A stretch of DNA of 64,000 nucleotides from Aphrophora alni. Lineage: Eukaryota; Arthropoda; Insecta; Hemiptera; Aphrophoridae. The DNA lies in contig OY740769.1 of the NCBI GenBank assembly GCA_963513935.1, positions 33,073,120-33,137,119 on the forward strand, in the 5' to 3' direction. The position numbers were made by a program, and so were the translations under genes. The notes beneath the pieces are model-generated. The model ran no database searches and was not told where the DNA came from. It saw nothing but the letters and a program-made list of their open reading frames with translations. Each line of letters opens with the position of its first letter. Within the stretch, counting starts at the first letter, position 1. Shown here in pieces: positions 24,476 through 37,300 of the stretch.

Positions 24476-25928
24476 CTAATAGGCTTTGTGTCCTATTAAA
24501 CTCTAACCTAAAACTTAACATATATTTAATTATACACATCAAAATAAGTAAAACTTTACTTATATTTATAAATTTAAATTATCTAAAAAAAGAAAATATT
24601 TTAAACACCATGGTTCAATCACCATGGGCTTTAAGAAAGATAGAATAACAGGGACAAGAACTCCAACACGTTTAGGCTAACAACAGGTTATTCCGATAAA
24701 GATTATTTTATCTATAGGAGTAATTTAACACAATTTTTGGCTAATTTCCAAATGCGTCTTAGTAAAAAAATGAGTTGGTAAATTTCATTATCACTAAAAA
24801 CAAAATTATTTCCCATATAACTTCAAAAATAGAAAAAGAAGAAAAAAACTATAATAGCTCTAGTAGCTGTAAATTTAGTGTTGTTTTAAGATAGTTTGTT
24901 ACTAATAAAATTAATTGCTAAATTTTGAAATGGTAGTCATTAAAATTGATTTTTCGGTAACTCTTTCTTTCTCAGACTTATAGTAATATCTCATTATGAG
25001 TAACTTTGTGATCTCAATTACCAAAACACTTTGGATCTAACTCCAAGGCATGTATTTTAAAACACCTGAATAGTAACGATAAAAATATAAAGTATAAAAT
25101 GATTTAGGCTTACCAAAAATTGATTATGTATTTATTAAGTGTCAAATTGTTATAATCATAAGACTACCCATTAATTCAAATTACCAACCAATCAAATTCC
25201 CTTACTATTTTAGTTTTATCCTACTGTAGCAACCCTGATCATTAAAGTAAAACATGCATATAGTTAGACAAACATATTCTTAAATAATTTATTTTGGATT
25301 TCTTTATTCTATTTCATTGTTTTGTCATTATTAAGTCTTAACCCTTTGTGTACATGACACTTTTATTCTATAAATAAAAGTGGAGGGGAATGAGGTATTT
25401 ATTTTGTTCTGTCAAAGTTTATCTATACCCGGTGTTACCAATTCTTCATAATACATTAAAAAATCAACCCCATATAACAAAATGTGAAACAGAAATTCCC
25501 TGCATTTAAATAATATATCATAAGTCATTCACAGTACTATATTAGAATAGATAATTGTGTTGTTTCTATCATAATTACCTTAATAAAATTTAACGGTATA
25601 TACTATTGTGGCAATCTTTTACAAACTCTTTCAGTTAGAAAATTCTTAATTTTACAATTTACAATGTAAAACCATATTTAGTATATATAAATGTTACATC
25701 AGATAAGGTTTAAAAGAATATATATTTATTATATTTGTGATGTATAAATAAAGAATGTCTAAAAATTTTTTATAAACAATGAGCAGAAAAAAGATATCTA
25801 CTAAAAGGACATGTATCCAAATCATATTTGTAATTTTGATGAAGGTTATAAACTAAAAATAAATCAAATTCATTATTTTAATATATAAAATACCATAAAA
25901 TTTAAAATGTTCATTAAAGTGAATTAAA

Positions 25929-25964
<36 letters not shown>

Positions 25965-26330
25965 GTAAAAGGAATGTCACTCTTACTAAATGCTTTTATT
26001 TCAAACAAAATAATTTTGTTAATTTTAACACAATAAATATTAAAACCTAGTAATAATATAAGTACAATTAAAAACTAATTAAAAGAAAAGAAAAACTATT
26101 AATATCAATTTGCAAAAATATAAAAAAGTATCTCAAAATTGTATTAATATACAAAATAAAACTTTAAATTAAATAAAAAAGGAAGATAAAGTATAAATAA
26201 AAGCAACATTAATTATAAAATATATTAAAATCCTTTTAAGAAATTTGCAAACAAAAAGTTGATAGCTTTTCTTTTCTTTATTCGATAAGAAAACCTAAAG
26301 ATATCTTAGCTGTGTTGTGCGAAGTTTTAC
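24476..26330. other. Intron sequence with an (AAT)n run
   Basis: AT-rich intron between the hairpin MITE and exon 4b. It contains an AAT microsatellite at 25930-25961. Nothing coding is seen. Confidence 0.5.
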
Positions 26331-26444
26331 CTGTCAGGCGCGCGAGTTGGCCTGCGCGGGAGAGGCGCTATACTGCGGCTGTGGCCCGAGCCCCGCCAGA
26401 CATCACTCCCACGCGGCGTACCTCGCGCTTTCTCTACAGATACT
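26331..26444 (-). CDS. B52: SR factor alternative exon 4b (end of RRM1 plus linker)
   Basis: 114-nt exon: acceptor TTGTTGCAG, first base A completing Arg (CG+A), donor GTAAAA at 26330. It encodes VSVEKARGTPRGSDVW, RGSGHSRS, then a Pro/Arg-rich tail (APLPRRPTRAPD), and two bases (AG) completed to Arg by exon 5. VSVEKARG is the alternative beta-4 strand. The linker is longer than in 4a (37 against 28 full codons) and Pro/Arg-rich rather than Gly-rich. Both lengths are multiples of three, so including both would keep the frame, but the 34-nt gap should prevent it. The donor is weaker than that of 4a. Confidence 0.88.
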
Positions 26445-26478
26445 CTGCAACAACAAGCAAGATCCTTGGTTCACTTAC

Positions 26479-26565
26479 TTGCCATACCATGAGCGACGTC
26501 TGCTTGATCCACCAAAACCCCGGTCACCCCGACGTGCTGTTCCCCGAGCGTGCTCCACAATTACC
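26479..26565 (-). CDS. B52: SR factor alternative exon 4a (end of RRM1 plus basic linker)
   Basis: 87-nt exon: acceptor GGTTCTAG, first base G completing the Arg codon (CG+G), donor GTAAGT at 26478-26473. It encodes VIVEHARGTARRGDRG followed by FGGSS, RRRS and WYG, then two bases (AA) completed to Lys by exon 5. VIVEHARG is strand beta-4 of RRM1, and the rest is a Gly/Arg/Ser linker to RRM2. It is strikingly GC-rich against the AT-rich intron. It enters and leaves in phase 2, exactly like 4b. Only 34 nt separate its donor from the 4b acceptor. It is too short to show as a long open frame, so it would be easy to miss. Confidence 0.88.
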
Positions 26566-28382
26566 CTAGAACCAACAACAGACTCAATCTAGTCTGTTAC
26601 TTCTGCTAGTTCTATTTCACAACTCGGGAACAACAGTGTCATTCACCATATAAATTTATTTAGCATATTTGTACAGAATAGAAATTAAATGAGAAACTAA
26701 ACCCATTCAAAAGTTAAACCCAGAATTGGCATTGTATTCCCCAAATTAAAAATCATATACAGACGCCACTGAATTGTTTTAATTCTCCAAATTAATAGAT
26801 ATTACAAAAATAATTATTTAACAATAAAAGACAAAGAAACATGCCAATTATTTACTTCATTAATTAGAAAATTCCTATTTAAAAAATACACAATATAGAA
26901 TTTAAATGCGAAAACTAAGCCCAACAACAATTATCACTAATTACCTACATTCTTAAAATTGCTTTTGCCATTTCAATGTTACTATTTCTTTCAACAAAAT
27001 TTTAAACCCAGCTAATTTGAACTAATTATACCCTGACCAGTTTGGATTATGTGTAAACATAAAAACATATTCGACACTTGACTGTCTTTTTGAAGCTTTT
27101 AAAAACTCACGTAAGCATATTATTAGGTGAAACCATAAATTATCCGTTATTTCCACACAACATTGAAGAAAAAACTATATTTTACAATATTTTTGTTTTC
27201 AGAGTTTGGATTTGTTATATAAAAACCTTATATAAATTTGTTTAGTTATTTCATTTCAGATAATCACATCTTAAATGTCTAAAATCAAAGAACAAAATAT
27301 GGTTGTTTTTTTTGAAGTTACAAACCATTACTGAAACTTCGCTGTACTTGATCTCTTAAAAAACACAACCTACATTTTCGTGATCATAGATTGCATTTTT
27401 TAAATTTTATTTAAAATTATTAGGTTCATATTAATAGGATTCTTCTGTATATTCAATACACTAAATAAATTTTCATGCATAATAAAACTTTCCCTTCCAA
27501 ATAAATTTGGATATCTGTTATCTATCTAAAGAAATATAGACATTGAAATGGTCTCAACAGATTTAATTAAAATAATTAACTATAATTATTGGGCTTAATT
27601 TAAAGATATTAAAGTCATAAAGCAATTAAGCTGAACCAAACACATAATTTATTATTTAATAATATAGACAAATAAACAAATTCTGAAGATTGAAGTTTAT
27701 ATGTACTACAACAAACTGACTAAATTCCTTTTTCCTGTTTTTTACACATTAATTTCCTGCCTATTATTCGTGAAATTTTAGAACTATTGATACAATGAAG
27801 ACAATGAGTCAATAGTGCCAGTGACTGCCTGTCACTATAGATCAGGACTAAGATCAGACAGTTTGGAGGGTGTACATCAAATATTCCGTTATGAAGATTG
27901 TTTAAACTATTCTATATGTACAGTGATACTACAGGTGAATCAACCAATTACATTTTATAAAAATTTGTAAAAACAAAAACTTGCAGCATATGTATGTAGG
28001 CTTGTTATGAAAAAATTTCAGTTCATACTTTATAATTAATATCAATGGGGGAAAAAAATGTTTTTTCCTTAATATTTTAGAAAATAATAAAGCTGTAAAA
28101 TTGTATAACAGCTAAAATTGCTCTTCCGTACAATTTTCATAAATACTATACATAAAAAACAGTGAAAATAGAAAATCAGAAATTTGTTTGGCCAACCAAC
28201 TTAGTTGAAGAATTAAAAAAGACGAAATTGAAAGATTATGACCGGTATGAATTTCAAGTAACTAGGATTACAGTCCTGCCATGAGGGTTGTTCAAATATC
28301 TAACCAGAAATTGGTGAAAGGTTTAGATCTGATTGATTAGATGATTACTGAAATTTTTCTTTTACCTTAGACTTTCAGCCCA
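26566..28382. other. SR gene intron sequence, nothing recognised
   Basis: AT-rich intron upstream of exon 4a. The 4a acceptor (TTGTTGGTTCTAG) lies at its left edge. No other feature. Confidence 0.5.
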
Positions 28383-28540
28383 CTTTCAAGGAGATGTAGG
28401 TTAGAGTTTAATAAGGCACATAGCCTATTAGTTTAGATTTAGTATGGATAGGAGATACAGGCTTACCTTGGAAAGTAGTTCCTTGGTTACTTAAAACTTT
28501 AGTGTGTTTTCATATTTATACACTACTAGGTAATCTCAAG
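28383..28540 (+). repeat. Diverged copy of the hairpin MITE
   Basis: GTAGGTTAGAGTTTAATAAG, then AGCCTATTAGTTTAGATTT, TATGGATAGGAGATACAGG and, near the far end, CACTACTAGGTAATC. It matches the outer flank and left arm of the 24.3-kb copy plus a weak right arm. Confidence 0.6.
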
Positions 28541-28624
28541 GAGATAAAATTCATGTCCTCGTTCTACATGACATATACGTAAAAATATCAATAACCTTTA
28601 TTTCTGATTTATTACAAACATTAG

Positions 28625-28627
<3 letters not shown>

Positions 28628-28682
<55 letters not shown>

Positions 28683-28839
28683 TTTCACTACTTGGAAATT
28701 TTGTCAGTTGTAACACTAAAAATAAACTTCAGTCTTGAAAAGAATTCATGCATTTTATTTATATTTAAGAGGAAGGGAGAAACAAATTTATTATGCATGG
28801 TAATCATAAAGCACAACCATTACACACACACACACACAC

Positions 28840-28894
<55 letters not shown>
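28628..28894. repeat. (AT)n and (CA)n(AT)n microsatellites
   Basis: AT run at 28628-28678, then a CA run at about 28821-28842 passing directly into a second AT run to 28894. The plus-strand open frame over them is an artefact of the repeat. Confidence 0.97.
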
Positions 28895-28898
<4 letters not shown>

Positions 28899-29498
28899 TT
28901 TATTTGATGTTTATCAGATACTAAAATTGAACCTCAATTTAGGTTAAGTAAGATTATGTTTAACATGGGGTAAATTTTGCAGTATAAACATTTTATAAAA
29001 TAAAATACACACAACAATAATAATAACATGAACATTATTGGTAGGCCCTATAACAAATAATACCAAATTTCTCCAACATTTTTTTCTGGAAATTACAGAA
29101 GGTTTTATACACAGTCTTAACCTGTTTATATAAGTACCAAATATTATATATGGGCTTAAGATATACAAGCATGAAAGGAAGATTAAGAAGTTAAAATTTA
29201 TTACGGGATGAGAAAACTGGATTAGAAAAGTGTTAACTACAAAATATAATCAATCTTAAACTATACATGGATTTTTACTTGGACATTAAATTTTATAGAA
29301 CATTTTTTCCCTCCTCTTCAGTAAAAAATGAGTAGGGGTAAAATAAGGAAAATGTGAAATTAATTGTTACACATTTATCAACGCAAGTCCATTTAAAATT
29401 TGTTAAAATATATGTATGTGCCAATCAATGATTGGTTTCGGATCAAAATCAGTTAATGAGAATGATCAATAATAAAAGGGAGATATGGACATGTATTA

Positions 29499-29555
29499 TT
29501 TGTTTGTGAGACTGATGATAATAAAATTTGTTTGTGAGACTGATGATAAAATTTG
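29499..29555 (+). repeat. Short tandem duplication, 28-bp unit
   Basis: TTTGTTTGTGAGACTGATGA occurs at 29499 and 29527. Confidence 0.85.
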
Positions 29556-29837
29556 TTTATCTATACCATGAGTCAAAATAAATTCAGTAATAACAAAAAT
29601 GAGAATATGATGGTAATTTATTGCTTGCCAAAATTTCATAAGATATAGATGTGAGGGGGGGGGAATTATTTCAAAAAAATAAATCTGTATTTTTTACATA
29701 TAAATAAAAGTAATAAGATTATTCCTGGAATATAAAAAACATTTTTTTCTGTAAAAGTACATACTTCAGCCAATATAACGGTTTTGTGAAATTTGAAAGT
29801 AAAAATTAAACAAATTAAAATAAATAGAATATAGTGG

Positions 29838-31900
29838 AGTGTGATACCAATGCCCGACTCATATTATGATATGACACATTTTGACAATATGTCTGGACCT
29901 GAAGAAAACACTTTTTTTATAATTCAACATTTATTTACCCTAGTAAAAATCATTGTACTGCAATTATATTAAGACCGTTTTAAAACTAATGTTTCATAGA
30001 TGCATAATCACACAATCAAAAGTTCATAAAATGGTATAAATAATATTTAATAAATAGGTAAAGTTTGTGTATTTCACCGCTATGAAGTAACAACAACTGT
30101 ATAGTTGTTAACACAAATTTACGTCATTCTTTGTCCAATTTTCACAAGTACATATTTCTGCCCAACAAATCTACAGTAACACTGTTCTAAAGGTTAATTC
30201 TTCATCTTTCGATTTGTGCTTTCCAAATTTTGCTGTTATAGTTTTAAATCTATAAAAACTAAACAAAATCAAGAATTTTAAAGAGGTTTTTACACTCTAA
30301 AAATCATATTTTTTCAATTCAACTTTGAGCCAAGTAAATATTATTGTATTGAAATATGTTATATAACATTGTAAAGGTAATGTTTCAACCTTTTATAATC
30401 ATGTAACCAAAAATTTTTATTACGAAAGCTATAAAGAAAAAGAATTCAATTAAGTTTTGTGTTTTGTCACTATAGAGTAGTGACAGAACATCGCAATACA
30501 AGTAAATATAACCTCCTTGTTCATATAATTTTTGTAAATGTTAATACTTGTTCAAATACCACAAGTTGATAATATTTTGTAGTATTTTTTCAAACTACAT
30601 ATTCCAAATTATCGTAGCTGAACTTTTGAGATATATCCATTGTACGAAGTTATAACTAAGATCAACCAATCCCAATTTCTTTATATCTTTACGAAATGTC
30701 AAATAAAGATTAGTAATATTTCGATTTTTTTGACGATCTTTATATCATTGGAAAGAAGAGTTTCAGACCTGTCGAATGTTTTATTCTATTTCCCTGACTA
30801 CTAATATTTTGAGTGGTCTGTACAAGCAAAGTCGCCATTACAATCGTGTCTGGTGTATTGTTACTAATGTAATGCTTAGTGTTGTCTCATTCAATTTAAA
30901 GAGTTGTAAAATAATTTTATAGTTTTTAGCTTTGAATTTATTGTGAATTATTTATTTATTTTTTGTGTATATGTGTTGATATAGATTTATCTTCTCAACT
31001 TTATTTCTACAACTACCGTAAATGTTTCAATAATCTACACAAATTTCTATGCAAGTTTGTTGGTGATTTTAGGTTAAATTTATTTGGTGTGAAGACAACT
31101 TTTTTAATTCTTGATCTACTTTGGAAATACGTATACTTTGCAACTGTATCATTGTAGAAAATTTAAAAATTCACAGTTCAATAATACGTACATTTCTCTA
31201 AACAATGGTATATAACAAGTTAGATTATAAATTAAATAATTTTTTTTTTGTGATTTTTTTAAATAGACAACCTTGTAGCTATTGTGTAATTTATATTCAT
31301 AAAAATATTTTTATGAAAGTTTTCTAAATTGATACTTTTTTACACACTTTTATTCACAATTACACTACAAAACTTTTAGATATTATTAAAAAAGTTGCAA
31401 ACTTTTTGTTAGATGGTAATATAGGGTTTTATGTGGCATTTTAGGTTCGTTCGGTTATTGCACGATTTATTGATTCATGACATAATAACTCCAAACATGT
31501 TACATATACATTCCCCCCCTTTTTTCTCTTCTTCTCCCCTTCTTCATTGCACAGATATACATTTTGTGCACCTTTCTGACAAAATTGACATATAACAAGT
31601 TGTGTTTTATAATATTAATATTTAAAAATCTTTCTAAATAACCTTAACTTTTCAGAAGGTTTTTTCTTTATAAAAACAATTGATTTTTCAACATTTATTC
31701 ACAAATATATTACAAAACTTTTGGCAATCTTGAAAAAAATTTTTTTTAAATTGTTACAGTACATATGTATTAGCTTTTCTGTGGCGTTTTTACTTCATTT
31801 TTTGATTCCTAACATACTAACTCCAAAACCTTTGCATCTAACACTTTTTTCATTACATAGATAAATTCTACTCACTCCTCAGAGAAAAATGATTGTGGTG
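29838..31900 (-). repeat. Diverged third copy of the piggyBac-like arm sequence
   Basis: Colinear with 9400-11460. Shared blocks include ACTAATGTTTCATAGATGCATAATC near 29987, TTTCGATTTGTGCTTTCCAAAT near 30213, TACACTCTAAAAATCATA near 30293, CCACAAGTTGATAATATT near 30559, and the internal-repeat block CATAATAACTCCAAACAT near 31480. It includes the ~370-bp segment missing from copy 1, so the longer form is ancestral. The left end ATGCCCGACTCATATTATGA recalls the tip of the 14.1-kb element. Confidence 0.65.
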
Positions 31901-31989
31901 AGAAAAATGAGGTGGTGTGGTTACAGTTTAGGATAGTTGGAACTTATGTTATTGTTAAAATAGGCCTAGTTTACAAAAGTGTTGTGATT

Positions 31990-32380
31990 ATTGTGTTATA
32001 TGGCAACACTCAATGAAATAGATAGAGATGGTTGAATGATGATGAGCATCTTTTATCGGAGGCAAGTGACAGTGAAGAAATTGATTTCGGTCAGTAAGAA
32101 GGTTTAATTAAGACATTTCTGATAGTGATGATTATGTCTGTAATGATAACATTTTGAGAAGGGATGATGATCTGTATTTCTGATCATTTTAGTGACAAAA
32201 TAAAATCGGAGCTCTGACAATAAAAATATGAAATTTTTAGCTACTTGCTGTATAGATAGACACAAACCTAAAATAAATCCCTGCATGGGGTCTGTTTCGC
32301 AAACTAATAAACCCACATTGAAGAAACAATGGAAGACAGTTAAATAGTTTGAAAGTATTGGACTCAATATTTTAGATTTA
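31990..32380 (+). pseudogene. piggyBac-like transposase N-terminal remnant
   Basis: An ATG in ATATGGCAACACTC gives MATLNEIDRDG. After a shift the sequence reads LNDDEHLLSEASDSEEIDFG, and further on ISDSDDYVCNDNILRRDDDL. This acidic Asp/Glu/Ser-rich composition is typical of piggyBac N-termini. It begins about 90 bp after the end of the arm-like sequence, so arm and coding sequence may belong to one older element. Stops and shifts are frequent, and no DDE core follows. Confidence 0.5.
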
Positions 32381-33334
32381 GTTTTGTGCTTTATTTCCAG
32401 GTTTCATCTTATAATAATTATTACTCCATATCCTATAAAGGTCATTTTTAATTGCTTACACATTTAATATTTGTAACATTTTATATTCAAATTACATAAA
32501 AATAAAACAATTATTGAAAATTAATGTGATTTATTATTGTAGTATTCTTGTCACCTACAGAGCTAGTGGAAAGTTATCTTTAAGAAAAACCATGATTTTT
32601 TACAAGTTGAAAAAATCCTCTATAACAACTATTAGACATTTTATGATCATTCTTTGAAGACAGATTTTTCATACTTCGAGAAGGGTCAGCTTACTCAAGT
32701 TTACAAAAAATTGAAGCTCAAGCTTCCAAAAACAATTACTGTTACATATGTGGATGATACTGTTATATTGCAAGGATGCCTACTAACACTTGCTACTCAA
32801 ATTCCCACCTGTTCCTAAAATTTCTTATCTTTTTCATACCTTTTCCACTGAAATTTAGAACATCAGAGTGTTTAGCAAATCAGAGAAAGTAGAAAATAAT
32901 GACAAAAGTAAAATTATCAATTACGATTGTTTAAAAATATTGAAGTTAATATGAATTGTGCATTTATAGTACACTGTGTCAGTACTATAACGACTGCTAA
33001 GGAAATAACAATAGCATTGTTTCTTATTTAGGTGATCATTCTAAATCGGTACCACTGGCAAAAGACGCTCCGAAAATTAAGTTAAAATTTGCATTTGTTA
33101 TTGGCTTCATTTTCAAAAAAAATTAAGATATCACTTTGAAACTAATTATACTAGTAAACGTGTACCAAGTTTCATAATAATATCATACAATTGTTTTAAA
33201 TGTAAACAGTAATATGTGTAGTTCGTGTCACTGGTTAAAGTACAAAATTCAAGCAATAACAGGCTTTATTTATTTATTTATTTAATATATGAGATATGGT
33301 TAAATAAATATTGGCCTTGACTTGTGAGATAATA
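32381..33334 (+). other. Intron sequence with a possible reverse-transcriptase crumb
   Basis: Around 32720-32785 one plus frame reads KLKLKLPKTITVTYVDDTVI. YVDD is the catalytic motif of reverse transcriptases and could belong to a Penelope-like or LINE remnant ending at the palindrome near 33.4 kb. There is no supporting sequence on either side, so chance is possible. The rest is unremarkable AT-rich DNA. Confidence 0.2.
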
Positions 33335-33495
33335 TTAGATAAAATAAACTCTAACACAAGATCAATAAGTTAGTTAGAGTTTAGTTATTGTAGCTCCATG
33401 TATCACTGATGAGGATGGCGACTTTATCGTGGAAACGCGTTTACATAAGTAAACATGATTTTTGTGAGATCTTGTGTTCGAGTTTTATTCTATCT
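33335..33495. repeat. Inverted repeat enclosing a hammerhead-like core
   Basis: AGATAAAATAAACTCTAACA…GATC at 33338-33363 is mirrored by GATCTTGTGTTCGAGTTTTA…CT at 33468-33495. Between them lie CTGATGA (33406-33412) and GAAAC (33432-33436), correctly ordered for a hammerhead core. The intervening 19 nt allow only a weak GCGA/TCGT stem II. The sequence resembles the 21-kb palindrome. Confidence 0.45.
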
Positions 33496-34233
33496 ATGAG
33501 ATATCGACTTAAAACTCTGTATACAATTGGTAAAACATAATTGGTAAAGCATCCTTATGAATTAATATAATAGGTTTTGAGACTATATTAAAAAAATTGT
33601 TGAAACTAAAGCTGGTACAAGTATGGCTCTCACAACCAATACAGGCTGCTTTTCCACAGTTATGGCTGGCCAAGAGCAATGCAAACAGATTCACAAGTCA
33701 CAGATACAAGTTTCATCAGTTATTGATTTATTACTACTTGTTCAAAAATATTTTTTTTCGCAGTTTCAAAACAAGATGATTGAAGAACGAGGCATCAGAG
33801 CAATGCTTATTTTTATATTCAATGTACAGTGATTAACACTAAAATTTTGTTATCTATTTTCAGCTACAAATTTTTTTTTTAAATAACTTATTTCCTTTGG
33901 AAGCCTATCTACGGCTGTTTGAATCCTGTACCAAGAGCTTGTTCATTTTTATTAATAATGTACACAAAACCATACAACTATTTGTACATTTCTACGAAAG
34001 GTTCATTTCAATTTCACTCTCTTATATACAATGTTTTAATTTTTAGTTTTTTAATTTTCACAAAACAAATTTATAATAGGTCAAATAATGTACTTTCACA
34101 AAAATGTTTGAGAGATTATCTAATGATAATAATTTAATTACATATTATAATGTATATAACTTGGGTTATTATAGTGCTATTCAACAAACATTATTTGAAT
34201 CATACACAAGGAATACTACCTAATTGTACTCAC
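33496..34233. other. Intron sequence, nothing recognised
   Basis: Short overlapping frames near 33509-33832 on both strands have no family resemblance. Confidence 0.4.
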
Positions 34234-34304
34234 CGTTCTCCCATTAGTTCCTTTCCATTCAGTTCGTAAACAGCATCATCAGCATCTCTATGGTCATCAA
34301 ATTC
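34234..34304 (-). CDS. B52: SR factor shared exon 3 (middle of RRM1)
   Basis: 71-nt exon with acceptor TTTCACAG and donor GTGAGT. It encodes EFDDHRDADDAVYELNGKEL followed by MGE and two bases of an Arg codon. This is the end of beta-3 (EF of RNP1), helix alpha-2 (DADDAVYEL) and the NGKEL turn, nearly identical to the SRSF4/5/6 family. It enters in phase 0 and leaves in phase 2, which fits both 2a/2b upstream and 4a/4b downstream. It appears to be single-copy, so the duplications flank it on both sides without including it. Confidence 0.93.
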
Positions 34305-37300
34305 CTGTGAAAGTAAGGTGGCAAACGAATTTTAGAAAACAAAGAGTCTTCAATTGATACTTCTCTACTTGGTAAAAAAGCCTTAATATTCATGTTTTGA
34401 TAAAAACTGCATGATTATGTGTTTGAAATATAAGTACAATCCACAAATAGATAAATTTGTTAATATCAACCAACATCCATAAAATAAATTATTTTTTCAA
34501 GCATAAAACCAATACAAGCTGATCTTAGAAATTAAAGGCATGCAGGAATGATGCAGTGACAACCATTGCCCTTACAACTTTTTTGAATACAGGAACACAA
34601 AATAAATATTTTTCATAACATAAATATAAAAAACCACAGATATCTATAACTTTCCAATCACGAAGTAACAAGTCTTGTTTGGTGCTAAAAATTGTATATT
34701 ACATTTTTGATAGTTCTTGCCCAAAATTCTTGTAATATAGCCTCCAGAAAATATTTATTCCAGAAAAATTCTCTGCCAATTGGCCCGTTTCTTTGTTTTG
34801 CAATGAGCAACTTCTAGCTGGACGAAAGGCAAAAGTATATGCAATTGATAAAAAAAGGTTAAACCTATTATTGAAAAGACTAAAGGAGAAGAAGTAATTA
34901 GCGAACGTTCCCATTGCTTGCTATTATTTCTTCGAATTTTGATTTTCTGACTAATAATCACTCTATACTAAAATGTAGTCAAGAAAAATAAAATCATAGC
35001 TAAATTTTTTCTTTGTGCTACCAGATTCTGCAATAACAAAGAGCCTTACTTTATAAAGATACTAAACAATTATTGTGGTCTAGTATAATTTACAAAAAAA
35101 TTAATAAATAAACCTAGATCGTCATAATTAAAAGCTTGTTTTCAAACAAATACTATCTATGGTGACATTTAGATTTTTTTAATTTTTTTTTTTTTATATA
35201 TAACTGCCAATCTGCAACATTTTTATCATACACTTTATCTGAAGGTGGTCCAATTGAATTAAAAACTTTCAAGTTAATATGTGATGTGTGTCTTATGGAA
35301 AAAAAAAAGAAGAAGAAAAATCAACGCGGCCAGGGTTCATTTGGCTGAATACTTTTCAATTTAGTCACAATTGAAATTATCTTTTACATGCATTTTAATG
35401 GTTTAGGATATAAACCTTCCTAACATTTTGCAACAACATTGATTGTTCATGTTTACTTTTTCATGTAAAACAAGAATTTTTAAAACAAAAAACCTCTCGG
35501 TCATCATTGCCTTATACAAAAATAGCTTATGAGAGCTATTAGGAAAGCTGAGGGATCTAACCCAAGACTACATGAATAAAGGTATAGATCCAGCCAAGTT
35601 CCCTCGGCATTGCCATGTCTGTACCTGTACCCTGAGAGTAAAGGATATGGTAACTATATGTTTTGTTTGAGTTTTTATAAATTACAATTTAGCAAAATTT
35701 AACCAAAATAATCAACAGCCAATTTTCAAAATTAAATTTTGTGCTTTGGAGTTACCCTCAAATTATTTGTAAAAGTCTGAAGATGTGGCAAAAATTAGCC
35801 TTCTGTTTGGGATGAAGACTATTAATAAACAATATTTTGATAAAAGCACACTTTATTCAATAAATATAACTTTTTTTGACTCAATTATGTGTTAAACAAA
35901 AAGTTAAATATTGTGTAAATAAATGCATGCAAGCAAGCACCAGGTTATAGAGCTGTTCAAATGCTAGTTATACTATGGTATAGAAAATGTTTTAAATCTT
36001 ACAGAAACAAAAAAAAAACCTGTTAATAATACATTACAACATCAACTTTGATTAATAGAAATCGCCAGTGGAAAAATTCTCCTAATCGTCTAATCAATAG
36101 TGTGTTTCATACAAGAAAACGGATAATAATCAATAAAATTATTTTAAAAAAACAATTCAAACTATAACAAAATATTTTATAAATTCTGAAACCATAACCC
36201 GCCAAAAGACTACCACGGAAACTAAAAGGCTAAAGAAAATTACTTTAAAGTTTTTGGAGTCTATCATCCTATAATATGTTCATCATATTTATGAAATCTC
36301 AACATTGGAGAAAAAACAAAAGATCTGATGATTACATAATTGTAAAAACAATTCTAAAAGATTAAGTGTGATAGCAATGACTTTCTTGCCTCTAATAAGT
36401 GGACAAGGAAAATATTAGATAATAATTTGATCATGATAAAATAAATGAGATGTTTAAAAGACAGGTGATCAGGCCATGGAGGAAATGGTCAGGGATGGAG
36501 TGGAATACAGTAAAAGTAAAAAACTGTCAGGAGGGAGACTGTTTTAGTTTACATAGTAAACCATTACCTACCAAGAACTTTCAAATAAATTTTTAAAGAT
36601 ATATTTCAAAAATAAAATCGATAATATTTTCTCCAACAAAACAAACATTAATCTGATTAAACAATAAACCTCATTCTTTCAAATACAATTATCCCTCCAT
36701 CTACTGTTTAAAAAAAATTACATTTTTTAGCAATCTTATGTGTTCTGGTTTTGTGAAGTTTACATAAAATGTCAATTGAATACATAAATATTGGAAGTTA
36801 CAATTTTGTTACTAACTAATGCATATTGGAAAACTAATTGTACTTAAACTAGACTTGTCTACAGCCTTAAAAATTGATATTATTGATACATTTCCCAAGT
36901 TATGTCCTATTAAAAAAAATAAAAAAATAAAAAATAAATAAATAAATAAAAAAAAAATAAATAAATAAATAAATCTAACCCATAAAATGACCAGTATGAT
37001 ACTTGCCCACTAACAGGTAAATTAAAGGACAGGATGATAATTGAATCCTCACATACCAGCACATTCTACATTCTGAAATGCCCACAAAACTATAACTGTA
37101 CGGCCCATATATTTGACATTTATCATATGCTAAAGGGCTCTTAGATATATCAATGGTAATTCTACTATCATGCAACAATTTAAAAATCATAAAATAGAAA
37201 TAACCTGATTTTTAAACATTTATATGGTCTTCATTCAAAGTATAAGAGAATTACAGTAAAAGAAGAAGACACAAAACAATAATTCCAAACCAAAACTCAT

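Noticed and set aside
26312..26592. Two overlapping plus-strand frames in the GC-rich island
   Set aside because: Antisense shadows of SR exons 4a and 4b, whose minus-strand splice sites and phases explain the GC content.
28692..28907. Plus-strand frame ending in a THTHTH…YIYIYI run
   Set aside because: Translation of CA and AT microsatellites.
32720..32785. TYVDDTVI reading taken as a reverse-transcriptase active site
   Set aside because: Not called as a pseudogene: only one motif, with no neighbouring RT blocks in any frame.
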